From Siphonobacter sp. BAB-5405 (GTDB taxonomy: Bacteria; Bacteroidota; Bacteroidia; Cytophagales; Spirosomataceae): DNA of 64,000 nucleotides. This document shows, one piece after another, positions 60,003-64,000 of the stretch; the first letter of the stretch is position 1, and every line of letters starts with the position of its first letter. The stretch lies in assembly GCF_002872335.1 (NCBI RefSeq), contig NZ_NJAG01000006.1:62001-126000 (forward strand). The letters run 5' to 3'. Under the pieces are notes generated by a model, which saw only the letters and a program-made list of their open reading frames with translations, searched no databases and had not been told where the DNA came from. The position numbers were made by a program, and so were the translations under genes.

Positions 60003-60833
60003 ATGCCTGAATTACCCGAAGTCGAAACCTACCGACGTTATTTCGAAGCAACCTGCCTCTTCCAGCCACTGGCTGATATTCAGGTAGAAGATACCAAACT
60101 CCTGACGACTGATTACGATGTGCTGGTAGCAGCCTTACGCGGCAGGCAGTTCATCGCAACGCAACGCGTCGGTAAAAACCTGTTCGTTGAAACGGACGGC
60201 GGTTTCTTTGTGCACTTTCATTTTGGGATGACGGGTGATCTGGCCTACTATCAGTACGATCAGGAGCAACCCCGCTTTGCCCGAATCATCTTTTACTTTC
60301 AAAATGGTTATCGGCTTGCGTTCATCTGTCCCCGAAAATTTGAGCGAATTGGGTTAGTGGACGATGTAAAAGCATACCTGCTGAAAAAGCGAATTGCGGC
60401 GGATGCACTGGCTATTACGCCAGAAGAGCTGGGTCAGACACTGGCCCGTAAAAAAGCCCTGATTAAACCCGTACTGCTGGATCAGTCGGTAGTGGCGGGG
60501 ATTGGCAACTGGATTGTCGATGAAGTATTGTTTCAGGCTAGGATTCATCCCGAACGGCTGGCTTCCTCGCTGACGAGCTTGGAAGTACAGGCCTTACACG
60601 GAGCTATTCAGAAAGTATTATTAACCGCTATTCAATACGAAGCGAACTACGCCCTGTTTCCGCAGGATTTCATCATTCATGCCCGCGAATGGGCCTTATC
60701 GCCGTACCCGGATCAAGGGCAGCATCTGCTTTGCCCACGCTGTCAGCAAATGCTCCAGATCAAACGGGTGGGAGGGCGTACTACTTACTTCTGTCCCGTA
60801 GATCAGCCCCCTGTTCCCGTCGCTTTGGGTTGA
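60003..60833 (+). CDS. mutM: Fpg/MutM-family formamidopyrimidine-DNA glycosylase
   Basis: A 276-residue bifunctional DNA glycosylase/AP lyase that removes oxidised purines such as 8-oxoguanine. The mature N-terminus PELPEVE provides the catalytic Pro and Glu; RVGKNLFVE has the conserved Lys; QSVVAGIGNWIVDEVLFQARIHPE is the H2TH motif. The C-terminal zinc finger is CPRCQQMLQIKRVGGRTTYF and then CPVDQ: the first Cys pair and third Cys are present, but the fourth position, normally Cys (CPxCQ), is Asp. Together with length and order this still fits Fpg. Its role in base excision repair follows from family membership. Single gene. Confidence 0.9.
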   Translation: MPELPEVETYRRYFEATCLFQPLADIQVEDTKLLTTDYDVLVAALRGRQFIATQRVGKNLFVETDGGFFVHFHFGMTGDLAYYQYDQEQPRFARIIFYFQNGYRLAFICPRKFERIGLVDDVKAYLLKKRIAADALAITPEELGQTLARKKALIKPVLLDQSVVAGIGNWIVDEVLFQARIHPERLASSLTSLEVQALHGAIQKVLLTAIQYEANYALFPQDFIIHAREWALSPYPDQGQHLLCPRCQQMLQIKRVGGRTTYFCPVDQPPVPVALG

Positions 60834-60956
60834 AATTTGGCTTGTGTAAGGTCTGATTTCCAGCAACTAGGGCCACTGTCTGGTTAATTTATTAAATTTT
60901 TTTAAAAAATACGGGTTTTGTCAGGTGGGGAGTACAAGCTTGTCAGGGAAAAGCTA

Positions 60957-60964
60957 TATTTTTG
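60957..60964 (+). promoter_or_regulatory. -7 box upstream of the nagB fusion gene
   Basis: TATTTTTG matches TAnnTTTG perfectly, 28 bp before the ATG. A palindrome ACAAGCTTGT (60934-60943) sits just upstream, overlapping the only nearby TTG, and might be an operator. Confidence 0.45.
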
Positions 60965-60992
60965 TTGCGTTAACTAAGCCTCCTTCTATAAC

Positions 60993-62933
60993 ATGCTGCC
61001 CGAAACAGACACGTTGTTAGCTACGCCGACGCTGAACCAGCCCATCGCCTTCGAACGGATTCCTACGCAGATTTATGCTGATTCCAATGACGCATCAGCG
61101 GCGGTTGCCCGTGAAATCGCCGAAATCATTCGTTCCAAACAATTACAGGGAAAACCTGCTGTATTAGGTTTGGCTACGGGATCATCGCCTAAAAAAGTGT
61201 ATGCGGAGCTTATCCGTATTCACCGGGAAGAGCGGCTCAGCTTTTACAACGTCATTACGTTCAACCTGGATGAATACTATCCCATGCAGCCCGACGGCTT
61301 ACAGAGCTACGTTCGGTTCATGCAGGAGCAGCTGTTTAACCACATTGACATCCCTAAAGACAATTATTTTATTCCCGATGGCACCCTGTCACCGGCTCAG
61401 ATTCCGGCTTTCTGTCAGGAATACGAACGCCGGATTGATGAACTAGGCGGTCTGGATTTTCAATTATTAGGAATTGGCCGGAATGGTCACGTCGGTTTCA
61501 ACGAGCCGGGTTCACACGTGAATTCCCGCACTCGCCTGATGACGCTCGATTTAACGACCCGTATTGATGCGGCTCTGGATTTCGGCGGTCTGGCTAACGT
61601 TCCTAAAAAAGCTATTACGCTGGGTATTAACCAGATCATGAAAGCCAAGCGGGTAATTCTGCTGGCCTGGGGTGAGCACAAAGCTCCCATGATTCATGAG
61701 GCAATCGAAGGCCCCGTGACGGATCAGGTACCGGCGAGTTATCTGCAGGGACATCCCAACGTACAGTTCGTTCTTGATGAATCGGCTGCCGCTGAACTGA
61801 CCCGCCGCAAAATGCCCTGGCTGGTAGAAGAGGTGATCTGGAATAAAACCATGATCAAAAAGGCCGTTACGCACCTGGCTCTTGCCCTGAATAAACCCAT
61901 TCTGAAACTGACCAACCGTGATTACAACGACAACGGTCTTTCGGATTTGCTGGCTCAGGTAGGACAGGCGTACGATCTGAATATCGATGTATTCAATCAG
62001 TTACAACATACCATTACGGGCTGGCCGGGTGGAAAACCCAACGCCGACGATACGAATCGTCCGGAACGGGCTGAACCGGCTCGCAAACGTTGTCTGATCT
62101 TCAGTCCGCACCCCGACGACGATATTATCTCGATGGGTGGTACGTTCCAGCGACTCGTGGATCAGGGACACGATGTACACGTGGGTTATCAGACGTCGGG
62201 CAACATTGCCGTAGCTGATGACGAAGCCCTGCGTTTTATTGACTTCGTAGTCGATTACAACCGTCACTTTGGTATTGAAAGCCCCGAAGCTGAGCGAATT
62301 TTCAAAGATGCTGCCGAATACCTGCGTACCAAGAAGGATTCGGATGTGGATACCCCTGAAGTTCGTCACGTAAAGGGACTGATTCGGGAAGGTGAAGCTA
62401 AAGCAACGTGCCGCTTTGTGGGCAATGGTGTGGAGAATGCTCACTTCATGAAAATGCCTTTCTACGAGACGGGTAAAGTACAAAAGAACCCACTGGGCGA
62501 AGAAGACATCCAGATTGTAATGGATTTGATTCGGGAAATCAAACCGCATCAAATTTACGCCGCGGGTGATCTGGCCGATCCGCATGGTACGCACAAAGTG
62601 TGTCTGGATGCGGTCATGGAAGCCGTTCGCCGTCTGAAAGACGAAGCCTTCATGAAAGATTGCTGGGTTTGGCTGTACAAAGGTGCCTGGGATGAATGGG
62701 CAATTGACCTGATCGAAATGGCCGTACCCATGTCGCCGGATCAGGTGATGAAAAAGCGTCAGGGAATCTTTAAACATCAGTCCCAAAAAGACGGTGTGGT
62801 ATACCAGGGTACCGACTCGCGTGAGTTCTGGCAACGGGCCGAAGAGCGGAACCAGGCAACGGCGAATTTATACAACAAATTGGGGCTTGCGGAGTACCAG
62901 GCTGTGGAAGCTTTTGTACGCTGGAAGTTCTAA
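60993..62933 (+). CDS. nagB: Glucosamine-6-phosphate deaminase fused to a PIG-L-type deacetylase domain
   Basis: A 646-residue fusion typical of Bacteroidota. The N-terminal part (about residues 20-280) is a NagB isomerase/deaminase that converts glucosamine 6-phosphate to fructose 6-phosphate and ammonia: LGLATGSSPKKVYAEL, FNLDEYYPM with the catalytic Asp, GIGRNGHVGFNEPGS with His and Glu, and KKAITLGINQIMKAK. In E. coli the residue before GH is Asp141; here it is Asn. The C-terminal part (about residues 360-640) is a LmbE/PIG-L domain with FSPHPDDDIISMGGT and DPHGTHK zinc motifs, probably an N-acetylhexosamine deacetylase, so one protein could take GlcNAc-6-phosphate or a derivative to fructose 6-phosphate. 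The substrate of this half is inferred. Confidence 0.93.
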   Translation: MLPETDTLLATPTLNQPIAFERIPTQIYADSNDASAAVAREIAEIIRSKQLQGKPAVLGLATGSSPKKVYAELIRIHREERLSFYNVITFNLDEYYPMQPDGLQSYVRFMQEQLFNHIDIPKDNYFIPDGTLSPAQIPAFCQEYERRIDELGGLDFQLLGIGRNGHVGFNEPGSHVNSRTRLMTLDLTTRIDAALDFGGLANVPKKAITLGINQIMKAKRVILLAWGEHKAPMIHEAIEGPVTDQVPASYLQGHPNVQFVLDESAAAELTRRKMPWLVEEVIWNKTMIKKAVTHLALALNKPILKLTNRDYNDNGLSDLLAQVGQAYDLNIDVFNQLQHTITGWPGGKPNADDTNRPERAEPARKRCLIFSPHPDDDIISMGGTFQRLVDQGHDVHVGYQTSGNIAVADDEALRFIDFVVDYNRHFGIESPEAERIFKDAAEYLRTKKDSDVDTPEVRHVKGLIREGEAKATCRFVGNGVENAHFMKMPFYETGKVQKNPLGEEDIQIVMDLIREIKPHQIYAAGDLADPHGTHKVCLDAVMEAVRRLKDEAFMKDCWVWLYKGAWDEWAIDLIEMAVPMSPDQVMKKRQGIFKHQSQKDGVVYQGTDSREFWQRAEERNQATANLYNKLGLAEYQAVEAFVRWKF

Positions 62934-62952
62934 GTTAAGCTTACCAAAAATC

Positions 62953-62990
62953 AACGCGACGACACCCTTAGGGGTTTCGTCGCGTTTTTT
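62953..62990 (+). terminator. Terminator of the nagB fusion gene
   Basis: AACGCGACGA / TCGTCGCGTT with inner ACCC/GGGT pairing and a T run, 20 bp after the stop. Confidence 0.85.
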
Positions 62991-63097
62991 ATTGGTTTGG
63001 TCCAAGGTCGTAAAACCAGTGGAGCGGTTATTTCGTAAGAAACTACGACAGTAGTTTAATTTTTGTACCGCCATTACATATCGATCCACTGTAAGCT

Positions 63098-63397
63098 ATG
63101 ACCGGAATTTTTATTGTTGCCGCCATTTTTTTTGTCGTCAGTTACCTGATTTTTCTGACCTGGGTATTGACTAAAACCAAGCGTAAGTGCGAATGCCGTG
63201 ACTGCAAAACATCTATCCATATCGAACGAACCAATCGTCCGGAGGTAGTAAAAAAGCTAGCGGGTTTTATTGCCTTAAAATATTACCGGTGCCGCCACTG
63301 TTCGTCCACGTTCTACCTGTTTGAAAGTGTCCCCGACAATGAACCCGTACGAATGAAAACGCGTCGGTCGACTTCGGCCCCCGTCACCAGTATGTAA
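63098..63397 (+). CDS. Small membrane protein with a zinc-ribbon-like domain
   Basis: A 99-residue protein with one N-terminal membrane helix (IFIVAAIFFVVSYLIFLTWVL), followed by a basic, cytoplasmic domain with two Cys pairs: KCECRDC and YRCRHCSSTFYLFES, spaced about 35 residues apart, which fits a small zinc ribbon. The tail is rich in Arg, Thr and Ser. No family name is known to me. The reading frame is kept open across the window by good codon use and ends 18 bp before a strong terminator. TAATTTTTG at 63057-63065 may be its -7 region. Confidence 0.7.
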   Translation: MTGIFIVAAIFFVVSYLIFLTWVLTKTKRKCECRDCKTSIHIERTNRPEVVKKLAGFIALKYYRCRHCSSTFYLFESVPDNEPVRMKTRRSTSAPVTSM

Positions 63398-63415
63398 AAT
63401 ATGTTCTGCGTATAT

Positions 63416-63458
63416 AAAAAGCGGCAAGCCTTTCCACCAAAAAGGCTTGCCGCTTTTT
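63416..63458 (+). terminator. Terminator after the zinc-ribbon membrane protein gene
   Basis: AAAAAGCGGCAAGCCTTT / AAAGGCTTGCCGCTTTTT, 18-base perfect arms with a 7-nt loop, T run on the plus strand. Confidence 0.9.
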
Positions 63459-63583
63459 CGTAAATACTGCATAGCTTCCTAATTTACGGGCTAGCAGTCA
63501 ATCGAAGCGGATTCTTCGACCTTTCTGTACCTTTATATCTCTTCCGCTGGGCCTGTTAATGGGTAATCTAACCATTTGAATGC

Positions 63584-64000
63584 ATGGAAAATATAGAAAT
63601 CATTGTCTTACTACTATTTGGCGTGACGTTCCTGACGGTCGTGAGTGCTCGTAGGAATTTTCCGCTTCCGATTGCTCTGATCATTGTGGGTTTACTGATT
63701 AGCTTTATTCCGGGCCTACCCGTCATTATTCTGGATCCTGAACTGGTCTTTTTTGTCTTTCTGCCGCCGCTACTTTACGAAGCCGCCTGGAAGGCCAGCT
63801 GGCACGAATTCAAAGCCAATATTCGACCCATCACCATGGCTGCCGTTGGTCTGGTCGTCTTTACAACCTTGTGCGTCGGCTGGGCCGTACACAGCCTCAT
63901 CGATGGGATTAGCTGGGCCGAAGCGTTCTTACTGGGTGCTATCGTGTCACCGCCCGATGCTGTAGCCGCTACCTCGGTTACGAAAGGATTGGGCCTGAGT
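63584..64000 (+). CDS. Sodium/proton antiporter, CPA1 family (N-terminal part, cut by the window end)
   Basis: The first 139 codons of a monovalent cation/proton antiporter. Helix patterns IEIIVLLLFGVTFLTVVSA and PLPIALIIVGLLISFIPGLP are followed by FFVFLPPLLYEAAWKASW (the conserved FLPPLLYEAAW of CPA1 exchangers) and GAIVSPPDAVAATSV, whose Asp lies in the ion-binding motif of the family. The start ATG at 63584 gives MENIEIIVLLLFG with no upstream alternative in this frame. The remainder, including the C-terminal helices, is outside the window. Confidence 0.9.
   Translation, partial: MENIEIIVLLLFGVTFLTVVSARRNFPLPIALIIVGLLISFIPGLPVIILDPELVFFVFLPPLLYEAAWKASWHEFKANIRPITMAAVGLVVFTTLCVGWAVHSLIDGISWAEAFLLGAIVSPPDAVAATSVTKGLGLS

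Noticed and set aside
1-64000. tRNA or rRNA genes
   Set aside because: I looked for TTCGA-type T-loops and rRNA-like conserved words in gene-free stretches and saw none; a covariance-model scan would settle it.

Overview
The window looks like chromosomal DNA of a Bacteroidota bacterium, most likely a member of the Cytophagales (Spirosoma/Siphonobacter-like). Reasons: recognisable -7 boxes of the Bacteroidota type (TAnnTTTG, sometimes with an upstream TTG); no consistent Shine-Dalgarno sequences; a fused NagB/PIG-L glucosamine-6-phosphate deaminase; many secreted proteins with AQ-type signal-peptide ends; an outer-membrane TonB-type receptor with an N-terminal carboxypeptidase-regulatory-like domain; and several families typical of the phylum. 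No rRNA, tRNA, CRISPR array, phage or complete insertion sequence was seen. Coding density is high and most genes are housekeeping or envelope functions.

Layout. 1-7 kb: end of a membrane protein, a quinone oxidoreductase, a two-gene molybdenum hydroxylase operon (iron-sulphur and Tat-exported Mo subunit) and an M13 metallopeptidase. 7-16 kb: SixA-type phosphatase, prfC, an odd lipoprotein, a dicarboxylate symporter, then a MarR regulator - DUF2721 - hydroxyacyl-CoA dehydrogenase/enoyl-CoA hydratase cluster (fatty acid oxidation) and a DUF4142 lipoprotein. 16-23 kb: an AlbA_2-domain protein, xerD, aroQ, a class V aminotransferase, marC and two tandem paralogous outer-membrane barrel proteins. 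23-33 kb: argS, an RluA-type pseudouridine synthase, glutathione peroxidase, menA, a TPR protein, AMP nucleosidase, an orphan HsdR N-terminal domain protein and a conserved gene broken by a single-base frameshift. 33-42 kb: an RND efflux pair, transaldolase, a small secreted repeat protein and the TonB-type receptor. 42-50 kb: lpxH (also with a one-base frameshift), ftsH, rsfS, birA, a LolC/E-like permease, rbfA, an unknown polytopic membrane protein and rpiB. 50-64 kb: a LOG-family protein, a helix-hairpin-helix protein, a GH105 hydrolase, a stand-alone response regulator, a DinB-like protein, a Nif3-like protein, a coiled-coil zinc-ribbon protein, a second TPR protein, a TIGR02757 protein, mutM, the NagB/PIG-L fusion, a small zinc-ribbon membrane protein and the start of a sodium/proton antiporter.

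How genes work together. The clearest units are the molybdenum hydroxylase pair (electrons from the Mo centre through two [2Fe-2S] clusters), the MarR-controlled beta-oxidation gene, rsfS-ftsH, rbfA with the permease, and the RND permease with its adaptor (no outer-membrane channel in the window). Strong intrinsic terminators separate most units and several serve convergent genes from both sides.

I found no convincing new defence or mobile system. The items most worth a second look are the two one-base frameshifts in otherwise intact conserved genes (31-32.6 kb and lpxH at 42.7 kb), an 83-bp heptanucleotide tandem array that begins at the lpxH stop codon, two hairpin-rich intergenic stretches that look like dispersed repeats or structured RNAs (25.1 kb and 32.7 kb), tandem barrel paralogues of unknown function, and active-site or zinc-ligand departures in NagB and MutM.
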